Origin: an uncultured Oscillospiraceae bacterium
GTDB lineage: Bacteria; Bacillota; Clostridia; Oscillospirales; Acutalibacteraceae
Assembly: GCA_900540305.1 (NCBI GenBank)
Contig: UQFL01000015.1
Location: 1 to 35,718, forward strand
DNA length: 35,718 nt
Direction: 5' to 3'
Shown here: in pieces, positions 1 to 7,069 of the stretch
Numbering within the stretch: position 1 is the first letter of the stretch
Layout: every line of letters begins with the position of its first letter
Program-made: the position numbers and the translations under genes
Notes under the pieces: generated by a model
The model's database searches: none
What the model saw: only the letters and a program-made list of their open reading frames with translations
What the model was told of the DNA's origin: nothing

Positions 1-35
1 CAGTTAGCTTAAACGGGCTTTTTAATATTAAAAAT

Positions 36-368
36 TTATTTTGAAATAAAAATTCTAACATTTTTGTTTTTCTTTTTGCAGTTGTCTATCACATATTTTG
101 TTCCTCGTGATTTTCCGTCCCAAAAAGCAAGCACTTCATCAGCATAGTCAATAATCTGCAAATTCCGCTTCAACGGAGCGCTTCTGCCGTACTTTTCATA
201 TTCGGGCAGAAACTCCGTTAGCTTTATATTGTTAGCAACAGCATATTCTTTGGCGCAGGTATCAATTCCCCTTGCCCCTCCCGATACTATTTCCGTAATA
301 TCTTTGGGCAGATAATGCCCTAAATTTTTCACTGTCAAACCTCTTGACCCAATTACAGCAACTTTCAT
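36..368 (-). CDS. Small SLOG/DUF2493-type nucleotide-binding-fold protein
   Basis: This 110-residue protein is a minimal Rossmann-like SLOG domain, related to DprA, YspA and DUF2493 proteins. Visible motifs are GSRG (residues 7-10), SGGARGID (29-36), RN (68-69) and FWDGKSRGT (82-90), which form the nucleotide or ligand pocket in this superfamily. It has no signal peptide or membrane segment, so it should be cytoplasmic. I chose the ATG at 368 because GGAGG lies 6 nt before it; the in-frame ATG at 380 overlaps that ribosome binding site. The gene diverges from an XRE regulator and its promoter is wrapped in inverted repeats, so it is probably repressed by that neighbour. SLOG proteins are often nucleotide sensors or enzymes in stress and conflict systems, but no partner effector is visible here. 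Family sure, function unknown. Confidence 0.8.
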   Translation of the reverse strand: MKVAVIGSRGLTVKNLGHYLPKDITEIVSGGARGIDTCAKEYAVANNIKLTEFLPEYEKYGRSAPLKRNLQIIDYADEVLAFWDGKSRGTKYVIDNCKKKNKNVRIFISK

Positions 369-380
369 AAGCGCCTCCAT

Positions 381-456
381 AATTAACTATATTGAGTTAA
401 TTATATAATGATTAAAAAATAAAATCAACTCAATTGAGGTAATCTTTTTAACTCAA
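381..456. promoter_or_regulatory. Cluster of inverted repeats, probable XRE operators
   Basis: The divergent spacer holds three related elements. AATTAACT (381-388) is inverted as AGTTAATT (395-402). CTCAATTGAG (429-438) is a perfect palindrome. TTGAGGTAA (434-442) is inverted with one mismatch as TTAACTCAA (448-456). All share a TTGAGTTAA-like half-site and they flank or cover the promoter of the SLOG gene. The natural reading is an operator array for the adjacent small XRE repressor, controlling both genes. This is inference from position and symmetry. Confidence 0.55.
400..428 (-). promoter_or_regulatory. Sigma-A promoter of the SLOG gene
   Basis: On the minus strand TTGATT (423-428) and TATAAT (400-405) are separated by exactly 17 nt. 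This is a good housekeeping promoter for the gene starting at 368. The -10 box overlaps one inverted repeat and the -35 box abuts another. Confidence 0.7.
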
Positions 457-499
457 AACGGTTAAGCTAAATTCATAGAATTTAAATCGGAGAAATTTT

Positions 500-742
500 A
501 TGAATATTGGTGAAGCTGTAAAAGAACGCATATTGCAACTATGCGTAGAACGAAATATAACTATAAATAAGTTGGGAACTATAAGCGGTGTTACTCAATC
601 CACAATTAACAACATAGTCAGCGGACGAAATAACAGCACAACAATAGCAACAATCAAAAAGCTTTGTGATGGTTTGGATATTACAATTCTTGAGTTTTTC
701 TCGTCCGATGTTTTCAACAACTTAGAACAGGAAATAAAATAA
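500..742 (+). CDS. Small XRE-family HTH transcriptional regulator
   Basis: An 80-residue protein that is essentially one lambda-repressor-like helix-turn-helix (about residues 5-70). The recognition helix region reads GVTQSTINNIVSGRNN, and LCDGLDITILEFF is the usual end of the Cro/C1 fold. There is no extra sensor or dimerisation domain. The start is ATG with GGAGAA about 9 nt upstream. It diverges from the SLOG gene and is followed directly by a strong terminator, so it is a single-gene unit. The small size, divergent partner and palindromes between the two suggest an autoregulated repressor. An antitoxin-like role is possible, but the partner is not a recognisable toxin. Confidence 0.85.
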   Translation: MNIGEAVKERILQLCVERNITINKLGTISGVTQSTINNIVSGRNNSTTIATIKKLCDGLDITILEFFSSDVFNNLEQEIK

Positions 743-749
743 AAATATT

Positions 750-781
750 AAACGGGCAGTCTTATTGACTGCCCGTTTTGC
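750..781 (+). terminator. Rho-independent terminator after the XRE gene
   Basis: AAACGGGCAGTC and GACTGCCCGTTTT form a 12-bp stem with a 5-nt loop, followed by a T-rich tail. The minus strand also ends in T-rich sequence, so it may also stop transcripts of the convergent MarR gene. Confidence 0.85.
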
Positions 782-792
782 TTTTCAAAAAA

Positions 793-1227
793 TTATTCTT
801 CCATTTCCAAGGTTGCCTGTGCGGCGAGGAGTAAGAGCCTTTTGAACTCTTCCCTTTCCGTATCCGTCATCTGGCTTGTCATTTTCATAAATCCCTCGTC
901 AATCTGCTCTTTAACAAAGGGGTAAACCTCCCACGCTTTTTCGGTAGGAGTTATATTATAAGTTCTTTTATCCTTGGCGTTTGTTTCTCTGACGAGAAAG
1001 CCACGCTCTTCAAGCTTTGTTACAGTTTTTGCGATTACGCTTTTATCAAGGCCGAGGCGTTTTGTAATTTCATCCTGAGTGAGCACTTTGAAATCACAGA
1101 CAATCAATATTACAACTGCCTGCGCCGCCGTAAGTGAATATTGAACGCAACCGTTATTGAGCCAAATATGCGATTTTCTGTAAAGAATTGAAATCGACTT
1201 GAAAGGGTTGTCAGTAATATATGGCAT
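793..1227 (-). CDS. MarR-family transcriptional regulator
   Basis: A 144-residue MarR protein, normal length for the family. The winged helix is at about residues 50-100: the helix-turn-helix TQDEITKRLGLDKSVIAKTV is followed by a wing containing RETNAKDKRTYNITPT. Flanking helices form the dimer interface. The start ATG has AGGAGG 8 nt upstream. Its own promoter carries a perfect inverted repeat over the -35 box, indicating autorepression. The rightward neighbour is only a doubtful small reading frame, so the regulated target is not obvious. The ligand cannot be predicted. Confidence 0.9.
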   Translation of the reverse strand: MPYITDNPFKSISILYRKSHIWLNNGCVQYSLTAAQAVVILIVCDFKVLTQDEITKRLGLDKSVIAKTVTKLEERGFLVRETNAKDKRTYNITPTEKAWEVYPFVKEQIDEGFMKMTSQMTDTEREEFKRLLLLAAQATLEMEE

Positions 1228-1254
1228 ATTAAAAACCTCCTAACATTCAAAAAT

Positions 1255-1284
1255 ATTATAATGAATTTTGGTTGCATTTGCAAC
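1255..1284 (-). promoter_or_regulatory. MarR promoter with palindromic operator
   Basis: On the minus strand TTGCAA (1278-1283) and TATAAT (1255-1260) have a 17-nt spacer. GTTGCA and TGCAAC (1271-1284, 2-nt gap) form a perfect palindrome over the -35 box, a typical place for a MarR dimer to block RNA polymerase. The promoter is clear; the operator is inferred. Confidence 0.7.
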
Positions 1285-1309
1285 TACATATTGACGAAAA
1301 GGATTTTTA

Positions 1310-1471
1310 GTGCTATCCTATTTAGTGGCACTTGCATATATAATCGGTGGAATAGTTTACATCGCTTATGTAGACAAATATTATAAAGCACAGAAAACAG
1401 CATATGAAAACAATTCAGCCCCATCAGGCACTGCCCCTCAAAACAGCTAAATCAAAATAACACAAAAAAAT
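1310..1471 (+). other. Possible small membrane-protein reading frame, frame unclear
   Basis: A GTG at 1310, with AAGGA about 7 nt upstream, opens a frame with one hydrophobic helix (LVALAYIIGGIVYIAY) followed by a polar tail rich in K, N, S and P. As given, the frame continues through the terminator at 1472 and into the kinase gene, stopping only at 1618. That is implausible for a real gene. One fewer A in the run near 1440-1444 would give a stop about 20 nt before the terminator. It could be a small single-pass protein with a base-count error, or the decayed end of a lost gene. No family recognised. Confidence 0.25.
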
Positions 1472-1509
1472 GAACCGAGCATATTCAATATGTTCGGTTC
1501 TTTTATTTA
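1472..1509. terminator. Bidirectional terminator before the histidine kinase end
   Basis: GAACCGAGCATATT pairs with AATATGTTCGGTTC (1472-1500; 14 bp with one G-T pair, tiny loop). A-rich sequence lies on the left and T-rich on the right, so it can stop transcripts from both directions, chiefly the two-component operon read leftwards. Confidence 0.8.
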
Positions 1510-1514
1510 TATAT

Positions 1515-3113
1515 TTACTTTTTTGAAATTAAGGGAAATCTTATTTCAAATTCCGTTTTATACGACGGGTTTGTCGGCTTTTCGCAAAGAGAAATCGTGC
1601 CCTTATGAAGCTCTGTAATTTTCTTTGCAATAGTAAGCCCGAGACCTGTACCCTTTCCCGATGAGCGGGCGTTATTGCTTGTAACAAAAGGCTTGAATAT
1701 GTTTTCACGAATTTCTGAGGGGATACCTACTCCGTTATCGGCAACCGTGAGAACGATATCGTTCTTTTCCTCTTTAAGAGCAACAAAAACAGTTGTTCCT
1801 TTAGGATTGTACTGCAAGCTGTTGCCTAAAAGATTTTCAATCATTCTTCTAAACAGCTTTTTGTCGATATTAAACGGTATTTTATGCTCTGGAATATCGA
1901 CCTCAACATCAAAACCGCTCTCTTCTATTTCGTTATACTTTTCGGCAAGGATTTCCTTTATATATTCGCTTAAATCAACCTCTGTAAGATTCAGCTTATA
2001 ATCAGGATGCTCCATTTTAACGCAGTCGAAAAGCGAGTCAATCAACTCTGTTGACAAAACTGATTTGTCATAAATAGTTTCAAGATATTTTTCTTTTTTA
2101 TCCTCAGGCACTCTGCCCTCGTTCAGCGCTTTTGAATAGCCCTGAATTACCGTGAGCGGAGTTTTGAGGTCGTGCGAAATATCCGCTATCATCTGCCTGT
2201 TTTCTTTATAAATATTATCCTTTTCCTTTTGAAGATTATTTAGCCAACCCAAAAGGCTGTTGAAATTATCAACAATGGAATGAAATTCGCAGGGGATTTT
2301 TGATTTGTCAACCTCAAATTTTTCATTGTGCTGATAAGAATCTATTGCACGGTTTATATGAGAAATAGACTGTTTGATTTTTTTAGCAAACAAAAATGCC
2401 TGAAGTAAAATTACCACAAAAACAATCGGCACAGCAAATGCCCATAACATATCGCTTTTTTCTATAAGGCGATAATATTCTTCATCGCTCAATATAGGGC
2501 ACTCAGAAACAAGTATTCTTTTTTCTCCGTCAATCGTTTCGTATTCGTATTTTTCCGTTACTTTATTATTACTATAAGAACCTTTGACCATATTGAACTC
2601 GTCTTCCGAAAGCTGACTCCTATCTGAAAAAAGGTTACCTCTAATAATATTATAATCCTTGTCTAATATGCAGGACGATGAAACAACTTCATTACCCATA
2701 TCGTCATAATTTTTCAGCATAATTATATAGATTTTTTCATCGTCAGCATTTATGCTTTCCGAAACGGAATACCAGCTGTCATCCATATAATCATTTATAA
2801 AACGGGTTAAATCAAAAGTTATATCGTCCCCGATTTCCTTACTGCTTGAATACAGGCGTTTCCCATCTTCATCAAAAACGATAAGCGAACAATTTTTGCT
2901 TATCTTTGACGGTATGCCAGCAAAGTCATCAGTGGCAAGCTGTTCATCATACTCAATAATATTTTCTATTGAAACAAAAGCATTGTTGAGCTTATTGCCC
3001 GTATAATAACTGAAGCAAAAATAAATCAGCGCAAGGATGACAGAGTACAAAACAAAATATCTTACGCATAAAAGCACAAAACTTGATTTGATTTTATTCT
3101 TCTTTATACTCAA
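1515..3113 (-). CDS. Membrane sensor histidine kinase
   Basis: A 532-residue orthodox sensor kinase. A first membrane helix (about 12-37), an extracytoplasmic sensor region (about 38-222) and a second helix (about 223-243) are followed by a HAMP-like linker. The HisKA motif DISHDLKTPL has the phospho-acceptor His314. The ATPase domain has the N box ENLLGNSLQYN (Asn427, Asn431), DNGVG (459-463), FKPF (473-476) and GKGTGLGL (487-494). It phosphorylates the regulator encoded just upstream. The chosen TTG start at 3113 overlaps the regulator's end by 20 nt, implying translational coupling; it is uncertain because the ribosome binding site is weak. The sensor domain was not recognised. Divergence from the Dlt-like operon suggests a cell-envelope or antimicrobial-peptide signal, as for CprRK and DltRS systems (inference). 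Confidence 0.93.
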   Translation of the reverse strand: MSIKKNKIKSSFVLLCVRYFVLYSVILALIYFCFSYYTGNKLNNAFVSIENIIEYDEQLATDDFAGIPSKISKNCSLIVFDEDGKRLYSSSKEIGDDITFDLTRFINDYMDDSWYSVSESINADDEKIYIIMLKNYDDMGNEVVSSSCILDKDYNIIRGNLFSDRSQLSEDEFNMVKGSYSNNKVTEKYEYETIDGEKRILVSECPILSDEEYYRLIEKSDMLWAFAVPIVFVVILLQAFLFAKKIKQSISHINRAIDSYQHNEKFEVDKSKIPCEFHSIVDNFNSLLGWLNNLQKEKDNIYKENRQMIADISHDLKTPLTVIQGYSKALNEGRVPEDKKEKYLETIYDKSVLSTELIDSLFDCVKMEHPDYKLNLTEVDLSEYIKEILAEKYNEIEESGFDVEVDIPEHKIPFNIDKKLFRRMIENLLGNSLQYNPKGTTVFVALKEEKNDIVLTVADNGVGIPSEIRENIFKPFVTSNNARSSGKGTGLGLTIAKKITELHKGTISLCEKPTNPSYKTEFEIRFPLISKK

Positions 3114-3798
3114 TTTTATACCCCAACCCCCTCACTGTTTTAATATACTGCGGCTTGTCCGGATTTTCCTCAATCTTTGAGCGGATATTTGAAATATGTA
3201 CCATCATGGTATTTTCATCACTCTCAAACAAATCGCCGTTTATGCTTTCATAAAGCTGTGCTTTTGTGAAAACTCTTTTAGGTGCACTCATAAGCTTTGA
3301 TATTATTTTAAGTTCTGCCATTGTGAGCGGCACGGGCTTCGAATTTTTTGTAAGCACAAAGGTTTCCGTATTAAATACAAGATCCCCGACAACATATTTT
3401 TTAGCCTCGTCACCGTCATTTGCGCTGTCAAGCTGATATGTTCTTCTGAGAATGGCTTTTACATTTGCCACTACAACAAGAGGATTAAAAGGTTTTTTAA
3501 TATATGCGTCCGCCCCGAGATTGAGACCGAGCACCTCGTCCTCGTCAAGATTTTTTGCCGAGATAATTATAATGGGAAAATTATTTATTTTACGCACAGC
3601 CTTTATAAACTCATATCCGTTCATTTTAGGCATCATAATATCAACAAGCGCAATGGATATTTTTTCTGTTTTAACAATCTCCAAAGCCGCCTCGCCGTCC
3701 GTAGCGTAAAACACATTATATTCATCGCTGTCAAAATAAAGAGTCATAAGCTCTATGATATTTACATCATCTTCAGCAATAAGGATATTGTATTTCAT
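3094..3798 (-). CDS. OmpR/PhoB-family response regulator
   Basis: A 234-residue two-domain regulator. The receiver domain has the acidic pair EDD (residues 8-10), phospho-acceptor Asp53 in VDIMMP and conserved Lys102 in KKPF. The C-terminal winged helix (about 130-232) ends with the usual TVRGLGYK motif. I chose the ATG at 3798 because AGAGGTG lies about 6 nt before it; a GTG three codons upstream sits inside that site. It is first in a two-gene operon with the kinase and has a consensus promoter. Members of this family bind direct repeats with a 10-11 bp period, and exactly such an element lies in the spacer it shares with the Dlt-like operon, so both units are probable targets. Confidence 0.95.
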   Translation of the reverse strand: MKYNILIAEDDVNIIELMTLYFDSDEYNVFYATDGEAALEIVKTEKISIALVDIMMPKMNGYEFIKAVRKINNFPIIIISAKNLDEDEVLGLNLGADAYIKKPFNPLVVVANVKAILRRTYQLDSANDGDEAKKYVVGDLVFNTETFVLTKNSKPVPLTMAELKIISKLMSAPKRVFTKAQLYESINGDLFESDENTMMVHISNIRSKIEENPDKPQYIKTVRGLGYKIEYKEE

Positions 3799-3824
3799 AT
3801 TTATCACCTCTTAACTTTTATTTC

Positions 3825-3853
3825 ATTATATTGTACAAACCTAAATATGTCAA
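3825..3853 (-). promoter_or_regulatory. Consensus sigma-A promoter of the two-component operon
   Basis: Minus strand TTGACA (3848-3853), 17-nt spacer and TATAAT (3825-3830): a perfect match to consensus. The start codon of the regulator gene lies 27 bases past the -10 box. Confidence 0.88.
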
Positions 3854-3859
3854 AAATAT

Positions 3860-3881
3860 AACCTTAAGTTTTCTTAAGGTT
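3860..3881. promoter_or_regulatory. Probable response-regulator box in the divergent spacer
   Basis: AACCTTAAG (3860-3868) and CTTAAGGTT (3873-3881) form a perfect 9-bp inverted repeat. Read as a direct repeat, TTAAG occurs at 3864-3868 and 3874-3878, a 10-bp period typical of OmpR/PhoB sites. The element sits 7 nt upstream of the -35 box of the two-component operon. On the other side it lies about 20 nt before a TAAAAT (3901-3906) that could be the -10 of the Dlt-like operon, where it would replace a -35 box. Binding by the adjacent regulator is inferred. Confidence 0.6.
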
Positions 3882-4040
3882 TATTTTTTATCCAAAAACA
3901 TAAAATCTTTGAGAATAGCAAGGTTTTAAGCCGTTTTTTACCGAAAAACATAAAAAAATGCAACATTTATGAATATTAAGGATGAATACAGAGAGAATAA
4001 AGGTGCGTTTGATAAAGTATGTGCGAAAGGAGAGATAACC

Positions 4041-5549
4041 ATGAAAACCGTACTTGAATATCTTGAGAAAACAGTTTTAAATCACAGCGATAAGACGGCT
4101 GTTATTGATGAAAAATCATCTGTTACATATTCACAGCTTGAAGAAAGAAGTAAAAGGGCAGGTTCTTTTCTAAGCGAAAAGACAGAGATAAATAAACCTA
4201 TTATAATATTCGCCGAAAAAGGCATAGACGCTCTTTGCAGTTTTTTTGCATCAGCATATGCAGGTTGTTTTTACACTCTTGCAGACCCCCATCTCCCAGC
4301 TGAAAGACTTGCAGTTATCCAGTTTATACTCGGCGCCGAAACGGTTATTACAAATGAAAAAAATTATGACCTTGCAAAAACGGTTTTCCCGTCTCTTCAG
4401 ATTTTTAAAGCAGAGGAAATGCAAACCGCTCCCGTAAACGAGAAAAGGCTGAGTGAAATAAGAGCAGAAATAACGGACACCATGCCGCTTTATGTTAATT
4501 TTACATCGGGCTCCTCGGGCGTGCCGAAAGGTGTTGCGGTAAGCCACAGAAGCGTTATAGATTTTATAAACACCTTCTGCGATACATTTAATATAAATGG
4601 AAACGACATTATAGGCAATCAGGCGCCGTTTGATTTTGATGTTTCCGTTAAAGACATTTACTCGGCGATGAAAACGGGCGCAACGCTTGTTATTATTCCG
4701 AGAGAATATTTCTCAAAGCCGACGGAACTTATGGATTTCATTGTCGAGCATAATATGACAACTCTCATATGGGCAGTATCGGCTTTAAGCCTAATAAATA
4801 CATTTCATATTCTTGATTACAAAACACCCGAAACGGTAAATAAAATACTTTTCAGCGGCGAGGTTATGCCGTTAAAGCACCTTAAAGACTGGCAAAGGCA
4901 CTTGCCAAATACAATGTTTGTAAACCTTTACGGGCCGACGGAAATCACCTGCAACTGCACTTATCACATTATTGATAACAGCAGAGAATATGACAGCGCT
5001 GTACCGATAGGAAAAGCGTTTGACAATGAAAAAGTTTTCCTGCTTGACGCTGAAAACAAAGAGGTAAAAGAACACGGCGCTGTGGGCGAGATTTGCGTGG
5101 GCGGCACCGCTCTTGCACTCGGCTACTACAACAACGCCGAGCAGACGAAAAAAGCATTTGTTCAAAATCCGCTGTGCCCCGCATATATTGATATGATTTA
5201 CAAAACGGGCGACCTTGCAAAATATGACGAAAACGGCGACCTTGTTTTTTGCGGACGAAAAGATTTTCAAATCAAATATATGGGACACCGTGTTGAGCTT
5301 GAAGAAATAGAAAAAGAGATAATGAAAATTGACGAGGTTGAAAAAACCTGCTGCATTTTCGACACAGAAAAGAAACGCCTTTTTGCTTTTTACATAGGAA
5401 ATATAGACAGACGCGAGCTTCATAAAAAACTCAAAGACAAGCTGCCTTTATATATGATTCCAAACGCACTGAGAAAGATTGACTCAATGCCGCTTACCAA
5501 AAACGGCAAAACAGACAGAAAGGCACTTATGGAGGGAGAAACAAGATGA
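4041..5549 (+). CDS. DltA-like amino-acid adenylating enzyme (carrier-protein ligase)
   Basis: A 502-residue stand-alone adenylation domain of the ANL superfamily, the length of DltA. It should activate an amino acid with ATP and load it on the carrier protein encoded two genes downstream. Motifs: P-loop TSGSSGVPKG (155-164), YGPTE (297-301), YKTGD (387-391), GRKDFQIKYMGHRVELEEIE (405-424) and catalytic Lys490 in LTKNGK. The substrate region FDFDVSVKD (197-205) resembles DltA and keeps an acidic residue for the amino group. The segment LFSGEVMP (270-277) has Ser where the D-Ala enzymes I recall have Cys in a FCGE motif, so the substrate may not be D-alanine. The ATG at 4041 has AAAGGAG upstream; an in-frame ATG at 3969 lacks one. 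It is first in a five-gene operon. Confidence 0.88.
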   Translation: MKTVLEYLEKTVLNHSDKTAVIDEKSSVTYSQLEERSKRAGSFLSEKTEINKPIIIFAEKGIDALCSFFASAYAGCFYTLADPHLPAERLAVIQFILGAETVITNEKNYDLAKTVFPSLQIFKAEEMQTAPVNEKRLSEIRAEITDTMPLYVNFTSGSSGVPKGVAVSHRSVIDFINTFCDTFNINGNDIIGNQAPFDFDVSVKDIYSAMKTGATLVIIPREYFSKPTELMDFIVEHNMTTLIWAVSALSLINTFHILDYKTPETVNKILFSGEVMPLKHLKDWQRHLPNTMFVNLYGPTEITCNCTYHIIDNSREYDSAVPIGKAFDNEKVFLLDAENKEVKEHGAVGEICVGGTALALGYYNNAEQTKKAFVQNPLCPAYIDMIYKTGDLAKYDENGDLVFCGRKDFQIKYMGHRVELEEIEKEIMKIDEVEKTCCIFDTEKKRLFAFYIGNIDRRELHKKLKDKLPLYMIPNALRKIDSMPLTKNGKTDRKALMEGETR

Positions 5550-6718
5550 ACAACATCACAACAGAAAAAATACTAAAGAGCTATGCAACACCTCTTTATG
5601 TATTTGAAATAGACGCACTTAAAAACAGAGTTGATTATCTTAAAAGCAGACTGCCGAAAGATGTTTCACTCTGCTATGCGATAAAAGCAAACACCTTTAT
5701 AGTGAGCGACCTCTGCCCGTATATTGAAAAGCTTGAGGTATGCTCCCCCGGTGAAATGATGCTCTGCCTTGAAAAAGGCGTTGAGCTCAGCAAAATAGTT
5801 GTTTCAGGCGTATACAAAACAAGAGATTTTATTGAGGAAATTGTTAAAGACCACAGTGGCGTAAACTGCTTTACGGTTGAATCGGCTGAGCAGTACGATA
5901 TGCTGATTGAATTTGCCGAGAAATACAACAAAAAAATCAAACTTCTTCTCAGGCTCACAAGCGGCAATCAGTTTGGGCTTGATGAGGACGATGTAAAGAA
6001 GATAATCACATCATACGACAAAAACACCGTTGAAATCATCGGAATACAGTATTTCTCAGGCACTCAGAAAACATCTCTTAAAAGAATTAAAAGAGAGATT
6101 GATTATGCAGACGCTTTTCTTGCAGAGCTTGAAAACGAATACTGTTTTAAATCTGATGAGTTTGAATACGGCCCTGGACTTCCCGTTGCGTATTTTGACA
6201 CAGACAATTTCAACGAAGAGGAATACCTTGCAGAATTTTCAAGCCTGCTTTCTTCAATGAAATACAAGGCAAAAATCACTCTTGAAGTTGGCAGAAGCCT
6301 TGTTGCAGACTGCGGAAACTACATAACAAAAGTTGTTGATATGAAAAGCAATCAAAACCAGAATTACGCCATTGTTGACGGCGGAATGAATCACATTACA
6401 TATTTCGGTCAGTCAATGGCAATGAAACACCCGTTTCACAGCCTGTTTCCGCTTCGAGATGACGGCGAAACAAAAAACTGGAACATCTGCGGCTCGCTTT
6501 GCACCGTAAACGATATTCTTATGAAAAACACACCGATGACGGATTTAAAAATAGGCGACGCAATTGTTTTTAAAAAGACGGGCGCATATTGCGCAACAGA
6601 AGGTATTTCACTGTTTCTCAGCAGAGATTTGCCGCAGGTTTTAATTATTGACGAAAACGGCAATATTAACTGCGCAAGAGAAGCAGTTGCAACATACAAA
6701 TTAAACAAAGCTAATTAA
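5546..6718 (+). CDS. Fold-type III PLP decarboxylase, BtrK-like, possibly acting on carrier-bound substrate
   Basis: A 390-residue protein of the ornithine/diaminopimelate decarboxylase fold. The PLP lysine is Lys47 in CYAIKANTF. EVGRSLVADCG (247-257), CGSLCTVND (315-323, with the catalytic Cys319 and Asp323 positions) and GAY (346-348) match the family. The HIGSQ-type loop of diaminopimelate decarboxylase is replaced by YFSGTQ (169-174), so lysine synthesis is unlikely. It belongs with decarboxylases such as BtrK, which converts gamma-glutamyl-carrier protein to 4-aminobutyryl-carrier protein. Its ATG overlaps the stop of the adenylating gene (ATGA), and the carrier gene follows 24 nt later. 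Tight coupling argues for a step between loading and transfer. Whether the substrate is free or carrier-bound is not known. Confidence 0.85.
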   Translation: MNNITTEKILKSYATPLYVFEIDALKNRVDYLKSRLPKDVSLCYAIKANTFIVSDLCPYIEKLEVCSPGEMMLCLEKGVELSKIVVSGVYKTRDFIEEIVKDHSGVNCFTVESAEQYDMLIEFAEKYNKKIKLLLRLTSGNQFGLDEDDVKKIITSYDKNTVEIIGIQYFSGTQKTSLKRIKREIDYADAFLAELENEYCFKSDEFEYGPGLPVAYFDTDNFNEEEYLAEFSSLLSSMKYKAKITLEVGRSLVADCGNYITKVVDMKSNQNQNYAIVDGGMNHITYFGQSMAMKHPFHSLFPLRDDGETKNWNICGSLCTVNDILMKNTPMTDLKIGDAIVFKKTGAYCATEGISLFLSRDLPQVLIIDENGNINCAREAVATYKLNKAN

Positions 6719-6742
6719 TTTATTTAAGAAAGGAATTTTATT

Positions 6743-6970
6743 ATGGAAAGACTTATCGAAATTTTAGAGGACATTCAGCCGGAAGTAGACTACAACACCT
6801 GCACAGACCTTATTGACGGTCATTATCTTGATTCACTCGCAATTATATCGCTTGTTGCAGAAATTGAGGATGAATTCGACATCGTGATTCCATCTGTTGA
6901 AATCATACCTGAAAATTTCAACTCAGCACAGGCGCTTATGCTTATGATTAACAGACTTAAAGAGGCTTGA
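6743..6970 (+). CDS. Acyl/aminoacyl carrier protein, DltC-like
   Basis: A 75-residue acidic four-helix carrier protein. The motif LDSLAIISL has Ser31 as the phosphopantetheine attachment site; a DSL core is standard. Length fits both DltC and general acyl carrier proteins. AAAGGA lies 9 nt before the ATG. It sits between the decarboxylase and the MBOAT gene and should hold the activated amino acid as a thioester while it is modified and handed to the membrane acyltransferase. A phosphopantetheinyl transferase is not encoded in the window. Confidence 0.92.
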   Translation: MERLIEILEDIQPEVDYNTCTDLIDGHYLDSLAIISLVAEIEDEFDIVIPSVEIIPENFNSAQALMLMINRLKEA

Positions 6971-7069
6971 TAACCCACCGCAAAAGCAAAATTCAAGCCC
7001 CCTGAATAATTTTCGCCTTGGACGGCTGCAACGGGGCGGATAAATAAAACGATTGCAGTCGGAAAGGCT

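Noticed and set aside
3860..3890. Perfect inverted repeat followed by a T-rich run, read as a terminator
   Set aside because: It lies between two divergent genes, with no gene ending into it, and carries a 10-bp direct repeat beside promoters. An operator is the better explanation.
4872..5423. Long minus-strand open frame inside the adenylating-enzyme gene
   Set aside because: It is antisense to strongly conserved motifs, has cysteine- and phenylalanine-rich nonsense composition and no ribosome binding site: a coding shadow.
5546..6718. Calling the decarboxylase lysA
   Set aside because: The HIGSQ-type loop is replaced by YFSGTQ, and the gene is coupled to an adenylating enzyme and carrier protein rather than to lysine genes.
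6971..7069. GC-rich spacer between carrier and MBOAT genes as a riboswitch or terminator
   Set aside because: Only a weak CCCC/GGGG pairing over a long loop is visible, with no T run and no known riboswitch core.
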